From the NCBI GenBank assembly GCA_950022655.1, contig OX465589.1, positions 29,613,970 to 29,677,969 of the forward strand: a DNA stretch of 64,000 nt, read 5' to 3'. This stretch comes from Alentia gelatinosa (lineage: Eukaryota > Annelida > Polychaeta > Phyllodocida > Polynoidae). Shown here piece after piece: positions 23,668 to 38,008 of this stretch. The stretch's first letter is position 1, and every line of letters starts with the position of its first letter. The translations under genes and the position numbers were made by a program. The notes below the pieces were generated by a model. It did no database searches. It worked only from the letters and a program-made list of their open reading frames with translations, and was not told where the DNA came from.

Positions 23668-25194
23668 ATTGGTTAAGGGTTAGGGTTAGGGTTAGGGTTA
23701 GGGTTAGGGTTAGGATAGGGTAAGTGTTAGGGGTAGGGTTAAGTACAGGGATAGGAATAGGGATAGGGTTAGGGAGAGGGTTAGTGATAGGGATAGGGAT
23801 AGTGTTAGTGTTAGGATTAGAGTTGGTGTTGAACTTAAAACGCCCTTCTAACAGTATCCTGCAATACAGGGTTAGGGTTAGGGATAGGGTAAGGGTTAGG
23901 GTTGGGATAGGGATAGGGTCAGGGTTAGGGTTAGGATAGGGTTAGGGATAGGGCTAGGGATAGGGTTAGGGATAGAGTTAGGGATGGGGATAGGGTTAGG
24001 GTTAGGGCTAGGGTTAGGGTTAGAGGGGGTGTCAACCAAGCTCCCGACGCGAACTGACGCGCCCTATTATTGCCCTTCCGATACAAAATCCATATCGTAA
24101 CAAAATCGTAGAGCTTATCGGGGCAGTTGGTAAGTTTTCTACGATAACGCTACTGATGCGGCTCAACGCGCACCGACGTGAACTGATGCAAAACCTGTAT
24201 CGCAGTGTATAGATGACTCTTTTAACGGGAAATCATATGAAATAATCGATAAAAATTTATGAAATTTTCAGAATCTGTAGAATCTATAATGCCAAAGCGG
24301 CTCTGCAAAAATTGTGAAATTTGATAGTAGATAAGGTCTCAAAACGATCATTTTATACTTTAACCGAGGTATCATATAATATTGTTTTGTATCTACAGAT
24401 AAAATATCAATCTTAAATATGCATTATTTATGGAATTATAAAGGAAATATGGGTTATTACACTGGTTGCATCATGAGCTATATCGGGGTGTATCGGGAAC
24501 ATGGCACCTTTTTCATGCACCCTCCCAATACGTTACGATGCGCACCGACGCGCACCGACGCGAACCGATAGGCTACGATATGCCTTCAGACGTGCTACGA
24601 TATGGTAATTTTGTATCGGCTCACGTCGGCTCGTGTCGGCGTTGGTGGGTGCAGGGTCTTAGGGTTAGAGTTAGGTTAGGGTTAGGGTTGGGGTTGAACT
24701 TAAAACGCCATTCTAACAGTATCCTGCAATACAGGTACAGGTACCGGTACAAAAATATTAAGTTCTCTGATGCAGTGTAGTTTTGAAATGCATTGTTTAC
24801 TAAGCTGTACATCTAGATTTTGAGAATAATCAAAATTAATGTTAGCGGTACACACACCACATGTGTCATTTCCTAGCAACTTTAACTAAATATCCAAGCA
24901 CAGTCTACCTGAGTCGAGGGCAGACACTGCAGAATGGACACTCAAAACTCGCTCACATTTTCAGCAAAATTTGAAGCTAAGGTAATATAAATAGTAATAA
25001 CACTTCCAAAATATTCTACTTCATGTATATCCATATTTGCATCTATTAAATACTCAAGTTCAGTACTGGAAAAAAAAGGGGTCGAATTCGTTGTGGGTCG
25101 AGTTCCATTAACGGGTCGAGTTTGTTGTGGGTCCAGTTTTTTATTGATCGATTTCGTTGCGGGTCGAGTTTTCGAGTATTCATGAGTGACTCTA
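23668..25194 (+). repeat. Monomer 18, 1527 bp, class a / D gamma
   Basis: Module D is 24,029-24,653. A private GCCCTATTATTGCCC near 24,061 replaces GCCCTGATATTGCCC and is absent from the duplicate at 54,975. Confidence 0.95.
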
Positions 25195-26695
25195 ATTGGT
25201 TAAGGGTTAGGGTTAGGGTTAGGGTTAGGGTTAGGGTTAGGATAGGGTAAGGGATAGGTATAGGGATAGGGTTAGGGAGAGGGTTAGTGATAGGGATAGG
25301 GATAGTGTTAGTGTTAGGGTTAGGGTTGGTGTTGAATTTAAAACGCCCTTCTAACAGAATCCTGCAATACAGGGTTAGGGTTAGGGATAGGGTAAGGGTT
25401 AGGTTTGGGATAGGGATAGGGTCAGGGTTAGGGTTAGGATAGGGTTAGGGATAGGGCTAGGGATAGGGTTAGGGATAGAGTTAGGGATGGGGATAGGGTT
25501 AGGGTTAGGGCTAGGGTTAGGGTTAGAGGGGGTGTCCACCAAGCTCCCGACGCGAACTGACGCGCCCCGATATTGCCCTTCCGATACAAAATCCATATCG
25601 TAACAAAATCGTACAGCTTATCGGGGCAGTTGGTAATTTTCTATGATAACGCTACTGACGCGGCTCAACACGCACCAACGCGAACTGATGCAAAACCTGT
25701 ATCGCAGTGCATGGATGACTCTTTTAACAGGAAATCATATGAAATAATCGATAGAAAATTATGAAATTTTCAGAATCTGTAGAATCTATAATGCCAAAGC
25801 GGCTCTGCAAAAATTGTGAAATTTGATAGTAGATAAGGTCTCAAAACGATCATTTTATACTTTAACTGAGGTATCATATAATATTGTTTTGTATCTACAG
25901 ATAAAATATCAATCTTAAATATGCATTATTTCTGGAATTATGAAGGAAATATGGTTAATTACTCTGGTTGCATCATGAGCTATATCGGGGTGTATCGGGA
26001 CCATGGCACCTTTTTCATGCACCCTCCCAATACGTTACGACGTGCACCGATGTGCACCTACGCGAACCGATATGCTAAGATATGCCTTGCGACGTGCTAC
26101 GATATGGTAATTTTGTATCGGCTCGCATCGGCTCGTGTCGGCGTTGGTGGGTGCAGGGTCTTAGGGTTAGAGTTAGGTTAGGGTTAGGGTTGGGGTTGTA
26201 CTTAAAACGCCATTCTAATAGTATCCTACAGTACAGGTACAGGTACCGGTACAAAAATATTAAGTTCTCTGATGCATTGTAGTTTTGAAATGAATTGTTT
26301 ACTAAACTGTACATCTAGATTTTGAGAATAATCAAAATTAATGTTAGCGATACACACACCACATGTGTCATTTCCTAGCAACTTTAACTAAATATCCAAG
26401 CACAGTCTACCTGAGTCGAGGGCAGACACTGCAGAATGGATACTCAAAACTCGCTCACATTTTCAGCAAAATTTGAAGCTAAGGTAATATAAATAGTAAT
26501 AATACTTCCAAAATATTCTACTTCATGTATATCCATATTTGCATCTATTAAATACTCAAGTTCAGTACTGGAAAAAAATGGGTCGAATTTGTTGTGGGTC
26601 AAGTTCCATTAACGGGTCGAGTTTGTTGTGGGTCGAGTTTTTTATTGATTGATTTCGTTACGGGTCGAGTTTTTGAGTATTCATGAGTGACTCTA
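25195..26695 (+). repeat. Monomer 19, 1501 bp, class b / D beta
   Basis: Module D is 25,532-26,155. The beta subtype is marked by AATTATGAAGG, AATTACTCTGG and GCATCGGCTCG. It is the last monomer of the block copied at 51.9-58.0 kb. Confidence 0.95.
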
Positions 26696-28222
26696 ATTGG
26701 TTAAGGGTTAGGGTTAGGGTTAGGGTTAGGGTTAGGGTTAGGATAGGGTAAGTGTTAGGGGTAGGGTTAAGTACAGGGATAGGAATAGGGATAGGGTTAG
26801 GGAGAGGGTTAGTGATAGGGATAGGGATAGTGTTAGTGTTAGGATTAGAGTTGTAGTTGAACTTAAAACGCCCTTCTAACAGTATCCTGCAATACAGGGT
26901 TAGGGTTAGGGATAGGGTAAGGGTTAGGGTTGGGATAGGGATAGGGTCAGGGTTAGGGTTAGGATAGGGTTAGGGATAGGGCTAGGGATAGGGTTAGGGA
27001 TAGAGTTAGGGATGGGGATAGGGTTAGGGTTAGGGCTAGGGTTAGGGTTAGAGGGGGTGTCAACCAAGCTCCCGACGCGAACTGACGCGCCCTGATATTG
27101 CCCTTCCGATACAAAATCCATATCGTAACAAAATCGTAGAGCTTATCGGGGCAGTTGGTAAGTTTTCTACGATAACGCTACTGATGCGGCTCAACGCGCA
27201 CCGACGTGAACTGATGCAAAACCTGTATCGCAGTGTATAGATGACTCTTTTAACGGGAAATCATATGAAATAATCGATAAAAATTTATGAAATTTTCAGA
27301 ATCTGTAGAATCTATAATGCCAAAGCGGCTCTGCAAAAATTGTGAAATTTGATAGTAGATAAGGTCTCAAAACGATCATTTTATACTTTAACCGAGGTAT
27401 CATATAATATTGTTTTGTATCTACAGATAAAATATCAATCTTAAATATGCATTATTTCTGGAATTATAAAGGAAATATGGTTAATTACACTGGTTGCATC
27501 ATAAGCTATATCGGGGTGTATTGGGACCATGGCACCTTGTTCATGTACCCTCCCAATACGTTACGACGCGCACCGACGCGCACCGACTCGAACCGATACG
27601 CTACGATATGCCTTCCGACATGCTACGATATGGTAGTTTTGTATCGGCTCACGTCGGCTCGTGTCGGCATTGGTGGGTGCAGGGTCTTAGGGTTAGAGTT
27701 AGGTTTAGGGTTAGGGTTGGGGTTGAACTTAAAACGCCATTCTAACAGTATCCTGCAATACAGGTAGAGGTACCAGTACAAAAATATTAAGTTCTCTGAT
27801 GCATTGTAGTTTTGAAATGAATTGTCTACTAAGCTGTACATCTAGATTTTGAGAATAATCAAAATTAATGTTAGCGATACACACACCACATGTGTCATTT
27901 CCTAGCAACTTTAACTAAATATCCAAGCACAGTCTACCTGAGTCGAGGGCAGACACTGCAAAATGGACACTCAAACTCACTCACATTTTCAGCAAAATTT
28001 GAAGCTAAGGTAATATAAATAGTAATAATACTTCCAAAATATTCTACTTCATGTATATCCATATTTGCATCTATTAAATACTCAAGTTCAGTACTGGAAA
28101 AAAAATGGGTCGAATTCGTTGTGGGTCGAGTTCCATTTACGGGTCGAGTTTGTTGTGGGTCGAGTTTTTTATTGATCGATTTTGTTGCGGGTCGAGTTTT
28201 CGAGTATTCATGAGTGACTCTA
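26696..28222 (+). repeat. Monomer 20, 1527 bp, class a / D delta
   Basis: Module D is 27,057-27,681. The delta subtype is marked by ATCATAAGCTAT, GTATTGGGACC and GTCGGCATTGG. The variant AGAGTTGTAGTTGAAC (about 26,846) is shared only with the monomer at 63,211. Confidence 0.95.
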
Positions 28223-29747
28223 ATTGGTTAAGGGATAGGGTTAGGGTTAGGGTTAGGGTTAGGGTTAGGATAGGGTAAGGGTTAGGGTAAGGGTTAAGTA
28301 CAGGGATAGGAATAGGGATAGGGTTAGGGAGAGGGTTAGTGATAGGGATAGGGATAGTGTTAGTGTTAGGGTTAGGGTTGGAGTTGAACTTAAAACGCCC
28401 TTCTAGCAGGATCCTGCAATACAGGGTTAGGGTTAGGAATAGGGTAAGGGTTAGGGTTGGGATAGGGATAGGGTCAGGGTTAGGGTTAGGATAGGGTTAG
28501 GGATAGGGCTAGGGATAGGGTTAGGGATAGAGTTAGGGATGGGGATAGGGTTAGGGTTAGGGCTAGGGTTAGGGTTAGAGGGGGTGTCCACCAAGCTCCC
28601 GACGCGAACTGACGCGCCCCGATATTGCCCTTCCGATACAAAATCCATATCGTAACAAAATCGTACAGCTTATCGGGGCAGTTGGTAATTTTCTATGATA
28701 ACGCTACTGACGCGGCTCAACACGCACCAACGTGAACTGATGCAAAACCTGTATCGCAGTGCATGGATGACTCTTTTAACAGGAAATCATATGAAATAAT
28801 CGATAGAAAATTATGAAATTTTCAGAATCTGTAGAATCTATAATGCCAAAGCGGCTCTGCAAAAATTGTGAAATTTGATAGTAGATAAGGTCTCAAAACG
28901 ATCATTTTATACTTTAACTGAGGTATCATATAATATTGTTTTGTATCTACAGATAAAATATCAATCTTAAATATGCATTATTTCTGGAATTATGAAGGAA
29001 ATATGGTTAATTACTCTGGTTGCATCATGAGCTATATCGGGGTGTATCGGGACCATGGCACCTTTTTCATGCACCCTCCCAATACGTTACGACGTGCACC
29101 GATGTGCACCTACGCGAACCGATATGCTAAGATATGCCTTGCGACGTGCTACGATATGGTAATTTTGTATCGGCTCGCATCGGCTCGTGTCGGCGTTGGT
29201 GGGTGCAGGGTCTTAGGGTTAGAGTTAGGTTAGGGTTAGGGTTGGGGTTGTACTTAAAACGCCATTCTAATAGTATCCTACAGTACAGGTACAGGTACCG
29301 GTACAAAAATATTAAGTTCTCTGATGCATTGTAGTTTTGAAATGAATTGTTTACTAAACTGTACATATAGATTTTGAGAATAATCAAAATTAATGTTAGC
29401 GATACACACACCACATGTGTCATTTCCTAGCAACTTTAACTAAATATCCAAGCACAGTCTACCTGAGTCGAGGGCAGACACTGCAGAATGGATACTCAAA
29501 ACTCGCTCACATTTTCAGCAAAATTTGAAGCTAAGGTAATATAAATAGTAATAATACTTCCAAAATATTCTACTTCATGTATATCCATATTTGCATCTAT
29601 TAAATACTCAAGTTCAGTACTGGAAAAAAATGGGTCGAATTTGTTGTGGGTCAAGTTCCATTAACGGGTCGAGTTTGTTGTGGGTCGAGTTTTTTATTGA
29701 TTGATTTCGTTACGGGTCGAGTTTTTGAGTATTCATGAGTGACTCTA
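28223..29747 (+). repeat. Monomer 21, 1525 bp, class e / D beta
   Basis: Module D is 28,584-29,207. Private differences are AAGGGATAGGG at the start of T1, CTAGCAGGATCC in box B, and GTACATATAG in F. Confidence 0.95.
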
Positions 29748-30387
29748 ATTGGTTAAGGGTTAGGGTTAGGGTTAGGGTTAGGGTTAGGGTTAGGATAGGG
29801 TAAGTGTTAGGGTTAGGGTTAAGTACAGGGATAGGTATAGGGATAGGGTTAGGGAGAGGGTTAGTGATAGGGATAGGGATAGTGTTAGTGTTAGGGTTAG
29901 GGTTGGTGTTGAATTTAAAACGCCCTTCTAACAGAATCCTGCAATACAGGGTTAGGGTTAGGGATAGGGTAAGGGTTAGGTTTGAATTGTTTACTAAACT
30001 GTACATCTAGATTTTGAGAATAATCAAAATTAATGTTAGCGATACACACACCACATGTGTCATTTCCTAGCAACTTTAACTAAATATCCAAGCACAGTCT
30101 ACCTGAGTCGAGAGCAGACACTGCAGGATGGACACTCAAAACTCGCTCACATTTTCAGCAAAATTTGAAGCTAAGGTAATATAAATAGTAATAATACTTC
30201 CAAAATATTCTACTTCATGTATATCCATATTTGCATCTATTAAATACTCAAGTTCAGTACTGGAAAAAAATGGGTCAAATTCGTTGTGGGTCGAGTTCCA
30301 TTTACGGGTCGAGTTTGTTGTGGGTCAAGTTTTTTATTGATCGATTTCGTTGCGGGTCGAGTTTTCGAGTATTCATGAGTGACTCTA
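29748..30387 (+). repeat. Monomer 22, 640-bp deletion derivative (class c)
   Basis: The shared junction is at 29,980. It follows a beta monomer and precedes a class d monomer, as do five of the seven copies. Confidence 0.95.
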
Positions 30388-31904
30388 ATTGGTTAAGGGT
30401 TAGGGTTAGGGTTAGGGTTAGGGTTAGGATAGGGTAAGGGTTAGGGTTAGGGTTAAGTACAGGGATAGGAATAGGGATAGGGTTAGGGAGAGGGTTAGTG
30501 ATAGGGATAGGGATAGTGTTAGTGTTAGGGTTAGGGTTGGTGTTGAACTTAAAACGCCCTTCTAACAGTATCCTGCAATACAGGGTTAGGGTTAGGGATA
30601 GGGTAGGGTTAGGGTTGGGATAGGGATAGGGTCAGGGTTAGGGTTAGGATAGGGTTAGAGATAGGGCTAGGGATAGGGTTAGGGATAGAGTTAGGGATGG
30701 GGATAGGGTTCGGGTTAGGGTTAGGGTTAGGGTTAGAGGGGGTGTCCACCAGATCCCGACTTGAACTGACACGCCCCGATATTGCCCTTCCGATACAAAA
30801 TCCATATCGTAACAAAATTGTAGAGCTTATCGGGGCAGTTGGTAATTTTCTACGATAACGCTACTGACGCGGCTCAACACGCACCAACGCGAACTGATGC
30901 AAAACCTGTATCGCAGTGTATAGATGACTCTTTTAACGGGAAATCATATGAAATAATCGATAGAAAATTACGAAATTTTCAGAATCTGTAGAATATATAA
31001 TGCTAAAGCGGCTCTGCAAAAATTGTGAAATTTAATAGTAGATAAGGTCTCAAAACGATCATTTTATACTTTAACTGAGGTATCATATAATATTGTTTTG
31101 TATCTACAGATAAAATATCAATCTTAAATATGCATTATTTCTGGAATTATAAAGGAAATATGGTTAATTACACTGGTTGCATCATGAGCTATATCAGGGT
31201 GTATCGGGCCCAGGGCACCTTTTTCATGCACCCTCCCAATACGTTACGACGTGCACCGACGTGCACCTACACAAACCGATATGCTACAATATGCCTTGCG
31301 AAGTGCTACGATATGGTAATTTTGTATCGCCTCGCGTCGGCTCGTGTCAGCGTTGGTGGGTGCAGGGTCTTAGGGTTAGAGTAAGGTTAGGGTTAGGGTT
31401 GGGGTTGAACTTAAAAAGCCATTCTAACAGTATCCTGCAGTACAGGTACAGGTACCGCTACAAAAATATTAAGTTCTCTGATGCATTATAGTTTTGAAAT
31501 GAATTGTTTACTAAACTGTACATCTAGATTTTGAGAATAATCAAAATTAATGTTAGCGATACACACACCACATGTGTCATTTCCTAGCAACTTTAACTAA
31601 ATATCCAAGCACAGTCTACCTGAGTCGAGGGCAGACACTGCAGAATGGATACTCAAAACTCGCTCACATTTTCAGCAAAATTTGAAGCTAAGGTAATATA
31701 AATAGTAATAATACTTCCAAAATATTCTACTTCATGTATATCCATATTTGCATCTATTAAATACTCAAGTTCAGTACTGGAAAAAAATGGGTCGAATTTG
31801 TTGTGGGTCAAGTTCCATTAACGGATCGAGTTTGTTGTGGGTCGAGTTTTTTATTGATTGATTTCGTTACGGGTCGAGTTTTTGAGTATTCATGAGTGAC
31901 TCTA
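30388..31904 (+). repeat. Monomer 23, 1517 bp, class d / D alpha
   Basis: Module D is 30,742-31,364. It shares TATCGTAACAAAATTG and AATAATCGATAG with the monomers at 19,123 and 58,642. Confidence 0.95.
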
Positions 31905-33431
31905 ATTGGTTAAGGGTTAGGGTTAGGGTTAGGGTTAGGGTTAGGGTTAGGATAGGGTAAGTGTTAGGGGTAGGGTTAAGTACAGGGATAGGAATAGGGA
32001 TAGGGTTAGGGAGAGGGTTAGTGATAGGGATAGGGATAGTGTTAGTGTTAGGATTAGAGTTGGTGTTGAACTTAAAACGCCCTTCTAACAGTATCCTGCA
32101 ATACAGGGTTAGGGTTAGGGATAGGGTAAGGGTTAGGGTTGGGATAGGGATAGGGTCAGGGTTAGGGTTAGGATAGGGTTAGGGATAGGGCTAGGGATAG
32201 GGTTAGGGATAGAGTTAGGGATGGGGATAGGGTTAGGGTTAGGGCTAGGGTTAGGGTTAGAGGGGGTGTCAACCAAGCTCCTGACGCGAACTGACGCGCC
32301 CTGATATTGCCCTTCCGATACAAAATCCATATCGTAACAAAATCGTAGAGCTTATCGGGGCAGTTGGTAAGTTTTCTACGATAACGCTACTGATGCGGCT
32401 CAACGCGCACCGACGTGAACTGATGCAAAACCTGTATCGCAGTGTATAGATGACTCTTTTAACGGGAAATCATATGAAATAATCGATAAAAATTTATGAA
32501 ATTTTCAGAATCTGTAGAATCTATAATGCCAAAGCGGCTCTGCAAAAATTGTGAAATTTGATAGTAGATAAGGTCTCAAAACGATCATTTTATACTTTAA
32601 CCGAGGTATCATATAATATTGTTTTGTATCTACAGATAAAATATCAATCTTAAATATGCATTATTTCTGGAATTATAAAGGAAATATGGTTAATTACACT
32701 GGTTGCATCATAAGCTATATCGGGGTGTATTGGGACCATGGCACCTTGTTCATGTACCCTCCCAATACGTTACGACGCGCACCGACGCGCACCGACTCGA
32801 ACCGATACGCTACGATATGCCTTCCGACATGCTACGATATGGTAGTTTTGTATCGGCTCACGTCGGCTCGTGTCGGCATTGGTGGGTGCAGGGTCTTAGG
32901 GTTAGAGTTAGGTTTAGGGTTAGGGTTGGGGTTGAACTTAAAACGCCATTCTAACAGTATCCTGCAATACAGGTAGAGGTACCAGTACAAAAATATTAAG
33001 TTCTCTGATGCATTGTAGTTTTGAAATGAATTGTCTACTAAGCTGTACATCTAGATTTTGAGAATAATCAAAATTAATGTTAGCGATACACACACCACAT
33101 GTGTCATTTCCTAGCAACTTTAACTAAATATCCAAGCACAGTCTACCTGAGTCGAGGGCAGACACTGCAAAATGGACACTCAAACTCACTCACATTTTCA
33201 GCAAAATTTGAAGCTAAGGTAATATAAATAGTAATAATACTTCCAAAATATTCTACTTCATGTATATCCATATTTGCATCTATTAAATACTCAAGTTCAG
33301 TACTGGAAAAAAAATGGGTCGAATTCGTTGTGGGTCGAGTTCCATTTACGGGTCGAGTTTGTTGTGGGTCGAGTTTTTTATTGATCGATTTTGTTGCGGG
33401 TCGAGTTTTCGAGTATTCATGAGTGACTCTA
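31905..33431 (+). repeat. Monomer 24, 1527 bp, class a / D delta
   Basis: Module D is 32,266-32,890. A private CTCCTGACGCG (about 32,278) is a C-to-T change at a CC/CG-rich site in the left D arm. Confidence 0.95.
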
Positions 33432-34956
33432 ATTGGTTAAGGGTTAGGGTTAGGGTTAGGGTTAGGGTTAGGGTTAGGATAGGGTAAGGGTTAGGGTAAG
33501 GGTTAAGTACAGGGATAGGAATAGGGATAGGGTTAGGGAGAGGGTTAGTGATAGGGATAGGGATAGTGTTAGTGTTAGGGTTAGGGTTGGAGTTGAACTT
33601 AAAACGCCCTTCTAACAGGATCCTGCAATACAGGGTTAGGGTTAGGAATAGGGTAAGGGTTAGGGTTGGGATAGGGATAGGGTCAGGGTTAGGGTTAGGA
33701 TAGGGTTAGGGATAGGGCTAGGGATAGGGTTAGGGATAGAGTTAGGGATGGGGATAGGGTTAGGGTTAGGGCTAGGGTTAGGGTTAGAGGGGGTGTCCAC
33801 CAAGCTCCCGACGCGAACTGACGCGCCCCGATATTGCCCTTCCGATACAAAATCCATATCGTAACAAAATCGTACAGCTTATCGGGGCAGTTGGTAATTT
33901 TCTATGATAACGCTACTGACGCGGCTCAACACGCACCAACGCGAACTGATGCAAAACCTGTATCGCAGTGCATGGATGACTCTTTTAACAGGAAATCATA
34001 TGAAATAATCGATAGAAAATTATGAAATTTTCAGAATCTGTAGAATCTATAATGCCAAAGCGGCTCTGCAAAAATTGTGAAATTTGATAGTAGATAAGGT
34101 CTCAAAACGATCATTTTATACTTTAACTGAGGTATCATATAATATTGTTTTGTATCTACAGATAAAATATCAATCTTAAATATGCATTATTTCTGGAATT
34201 ATGAAGGAAATATGGTTAATTACTCTGGTTGCATCATGAGCTATATCGGGGTGTATCGGGACCATGGCACCTTTTTCATGCACCCTCCCAATACGTTACG
34301 ACGTGCACCGATGTGCACCTACGCGAACCGATATGCTAAGATATGCCTTGCGACGTGCTACGATATGGTAATTTTGTATCGGCTCGCATCGGCTCGTGTC
34401 GGCGTTGGTGGGTGCAGGGTCTTAGGGTTAGAGTTAGGTTAGGGTTAGGGTTGGGGTTGTACTTAAAACGCCATTCTAATAGTATCCTACAGTACAGGTA
34501 CAGGTACCGGTACAAAAATATTAAGTTCTCTGATGCATTGTAGTTTTGAAATGAATTGTTTACTAAACTGTACATCTAGATTTTGAGAATAATCAAAATT
34601 AATGTTAGCGATACACACACCACATGTGTCATTTCCTAGCAACTTTAACTAAATATCCAAGCACAGTCTACCTGAGTCGAGGGCAGACACTGCAGAATGG
34701 ATACTCAAAACTCGCTCACATTTTCAGCAAAATTTGAAGCTAAGGTAATATAAATAGTAATAATACTTCCAAAATATTCTACTTCATGTATATCCATATT
34801 TGCATCTATTAAATACTCAAGTTCAGTACTGGAAAAAAATGGGTCGAATTTGTTGTGGGTCAAGTTCCATTAACGGGTCGAGTTTGTTGTGGGTCGAGTT
34901 TTTTATTGATTGATTTCGTTACGGGTCGAGTTTTTGAGTATTCATGAGTGACTCTA
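33432..34956 (+). repeat. Monomer 25, 1525 bp, class e / D beta
   Basis: Module D is 33,793-34,416. It is a clear example of the D ends: CCACCAA at 33,797-33,803 and TTGGTGG at 34,405-34,411. Confidence 0.95.
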
Positions 34957-36483
34957 ATTGGTTAAGGGTTAGGGTTAGGGTTAGGGTTAGGGTTAGGGTT
35001 AGGATAGGGTAAGTGTTAGGGGTAGGGTTAAGTACAGGGATAGGAATAGGGATAGGGTTAGGGAGAGGGTTAGTGATAGGGATAGGGATAGTGTTAGTGT
35101 TAGGATTAGAGTTGGTGTTGAACTTAAAACGCCCTTCTAACAGTATCCTGCAATACAGGGTTAGGGTTAGGGATAGGGTAAGGGTTAGGGTTGGGATAGG
35201 GATAGGGTCAGGGTTAGGGTTAGGATAGGGTTAGGGATAGGGCTAGGGATAGGGTTAGGGATAGAGTTAGGGATGGGGATAGGGTTAGGGTTAGGGCTAG
35301 GGTTAGGGTTAGAGGGGGTGTCAACCAAGCTCCCGACGCGAACTGACGCGCCCTGATATTGCCCTTCCGATACAAAATCCATATCGTAACAAAATCGTAG
35401 AGCTTATCGGGGCAGTTGGTAAGTTTTCTACGATAACGCTACTGATGCGGCTCAACGCGCACCGACGTGAACTGATGCAAAACCTGTATCGCAGTGTATA
35501 GATGACTCTTTTAACGGGAAATCATATGAAATAATCGATAAAAATTTATGAAATTTTCAGAATCTGTAGAATCTATAATGCCAAAGCGGCTCTGCAAAAA
35601 TTGTGAAATTTGATAGTAGATAAGGTCTCAAAACGATCATTTTATACTTTAACCGAGGTATCATATAATATTGTTTTGTATCTACAGATAAAATATCAAT
35701 CTTAAATATGCATTATTTCTGGAATTATAAAGGAAATATGGTTAATTACACTGGTTGCATCATAAGCTATATCGGGGTGTATTGGGACCATGGCACCTTG
35801 TTCATGTACCCTCCCAATACGTTACGACGCGCACCGACGCGCACCGACTCGAACCGATACGCTACGATATGCCTTCCGACATGCTACGATATGGTAGTTT
35901 TGTATCGGCTCACGTCGGCTCGTGTCGGCATTGGTGGGTGCAGGGTCTTAGGGTTAGAGTTAGGTTTAGGGTTAGGGTTGGGGTTGAACTTAAAACGCCA
36001 TTCTAACAGTATCCTGCAATACAGGTAGAGGTACCAGTACAAAAATATTAAGTTCTCTGATGCATTGTAGTTTTGAAATGAATTGTCTACTAAGCTGTAC
36101 ATCTAGATTTTGAGAATAATCAAAATTAATGTTAGCGATACACACACCACATGTGTCATTTCCTAGCAACTTTAACTAAATATCCAAGCACAGTCTACCT
36201 GAGTCGAGGGCAGACACTGCAAAATGGACACTCAAACTCACTCACATTTTCAGCAAAATTTGAAGCTAAGGTAATATAAATAGTAATAATACTTCCAAAA
36301 TATTCTACTTCATGTATATCCATATTTGCATCTATTAAATACTCAAGTTCAGTACTGGAAAAAAAATGGGTCGAATTCGTTGTGGGTCGAGTTCCATTTA
36401 CGGGTCGAGTTTGTTGTGGGTCGAGTTTTTTATTGATCGATTTTGTTGCGGGTCGAGTTTTCGAGTATTCATGAGTGACTCTA
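34957..36483 (+). repeat. Monomer 26, 1527 bp, class a / D delta
   Basis: Module D is 35,318-35,942. It is a copy of monomer 24 at 3,052 bp, without its private CTCCTGACG change. Confidence 0.95.
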
Positions 36484-38008
36484 ATTGGTTAAGGGTTAGG
36501 GTTAGGGTTAGGGTTAGGGTTAGGGTTAGGATAGGGTAAGGGTTAGGGTAAGGGTTAAGTACAGGGATAGGAATAGGGATAGGGTTAGGGAGAGGGTTAG
36601 TGATAGGGATAGGGATAGTGTTAGTGTTAGGGTTAGGGTTGGAGTTGAACTTAAAACGCCCTTCTAACAGGATCCTGCAATACAGGGTTAGGGTTAGGAA
36701 TAGGGTAAGGGTTAGGGTTGGGATAGGGATAGGGTCAGGGTTAGGGTTAGGATAGGGTTAGGGATAGGGCTAGGGATAGGGTTAGGGATAGAGTTAGGGA
36801 TGGGGATAGGGTTAGGGTTAGGGCTAGGGTTAGGGTTAGAGGGGGTGTCCACCAAGCTCCCGACGCGAACTGACGCGCCCCGATATTGCCCTTCCGATAC
36901 AAAATCCATATCGTAACAAAATCGTACAGCTTATCGGGGCAGTTGGTAATTTTCTATGATAACGCTACTGACGCGGCTCAACACGCACCAACGCGAACTG
37001 ATGCAAAACCTGTATCGCAGTGCATGGATGACTCTTTTAACAGGAAATCATATGAAATAATCGATAGAAAATTATGAAATTTTCAGAATCTGTAGAATCT
37101 ATAATGCCAAAGCGGCTCTGCAAAAATTGTGAAATTTGATAGTAGATAAGGTCTCAAAACGATCATTTTATACTTTAACTGAGGTATCATATAATATTGT
37201 TTTGTATCTACAGATAAAATATCAATCTTAAATATGCATTATTTCTGGAATTATGAAGGAAATATGGTTAATTACTCTGGTTGCATCATGAGCTATATCG
37301 GGGTGTATCGGGACCATGGCACCTTTTTCATGCACCCTCCCAATACGTTACGACGTGCACCGATGTGCACCTACGCGAACCGATATGCTAAGATATGCCT
37401 TGCGACGTGCTACGATATGGTAATTTTGTATCGGCTCGCATCGGCTCGTGTCGGCGTTGGTGGGTGCAGGGTCTTAGGGTTAGAGTTAGGTTAGGGTTAG
37501 GGTTGGGGTTGTACTTAAAACGCCATTCTAATAGTATCCTACAGTACAGGTACAGGTACCGGTACAAAAATATTAAGTTCTCTGATGCATTGTAGTTTTG
37601 AAATGAATTGTTTACTAAACTGTACATCTAGATTTTGAGAATAATCAAAATTAATGTTAGCGATACACACACCACATGTGTCATTTCCTAGCAACTTTAA
37701 CTAAATATCCAAGCACAGTCTACCTGAGTCGAGGGCAGACACTGCAGAATGGATACTCAAAACTCGCTCACATTTTCAGCAAAATTTGAAGCTAAGGTAA
37801 TATAAATAGTAATAATACTTCCAAAATATTCTACTTCATGTATATCCATATTTGCATCTATTAAATACTCAAGTTCAGTACTGGAAAAAAATGGGTCGAA
37901 TTTGTTGTGGGTCAAGTTCCATTAACGGGTCGAGTTTGTTGTGGGTCGAGTTTTTTATTGATTGATTTCGTTACGGGTCGAGTTTTTGAGTATTCATGAG
38001 TGACTCTA
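36484..38008 (+). repeat. Monomer 27, 1525 bp, class e / D beta
   Basis: Module D is 36,845-37,468. It is a copy of monomer 25 at 3,052 bp and closes the dimer tandem before a class c unit. Confidence 0.95.

Larger units (their letters stand above)
20640..26690 (+). repeat. Long-range duplicate, copy 1 (partner 51,947-58,000)
   Basis: Four consecutive monomers (a/gamma, b/alpha, a/gamma, b/beta) match at an offset of 31,307. Three private variants are shared: GGGCTAGGGATAGG, TTGAAAGATTTCG and GGGATAGGATAGGG. Each copy also has its own singletons. Confidence 0.9.
29748..35000 (+). repeat. Long-range duplicate, copy 1 (partner 58,002-63,210)
   Basis: The ordered set c, d/alpha, a/delta, e/beta matches at 28,254 bp across four anchors and through the internal D coordinates. 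Confidence 0.88.
31905..38008 (+). repeat. 3,052-bp dimer higher-order repeat, two tandem copies
   Basis: Class a/delta (1527 bp) plus class e/beta (1525 bp) repeats at anchors 31,905, 34,957 and 38,009. A further copy precedes it at 26,696-29,747, separated by the c + d/alpha pair. The same pair order appears at 60,159-63,210. Confidence 0.92.
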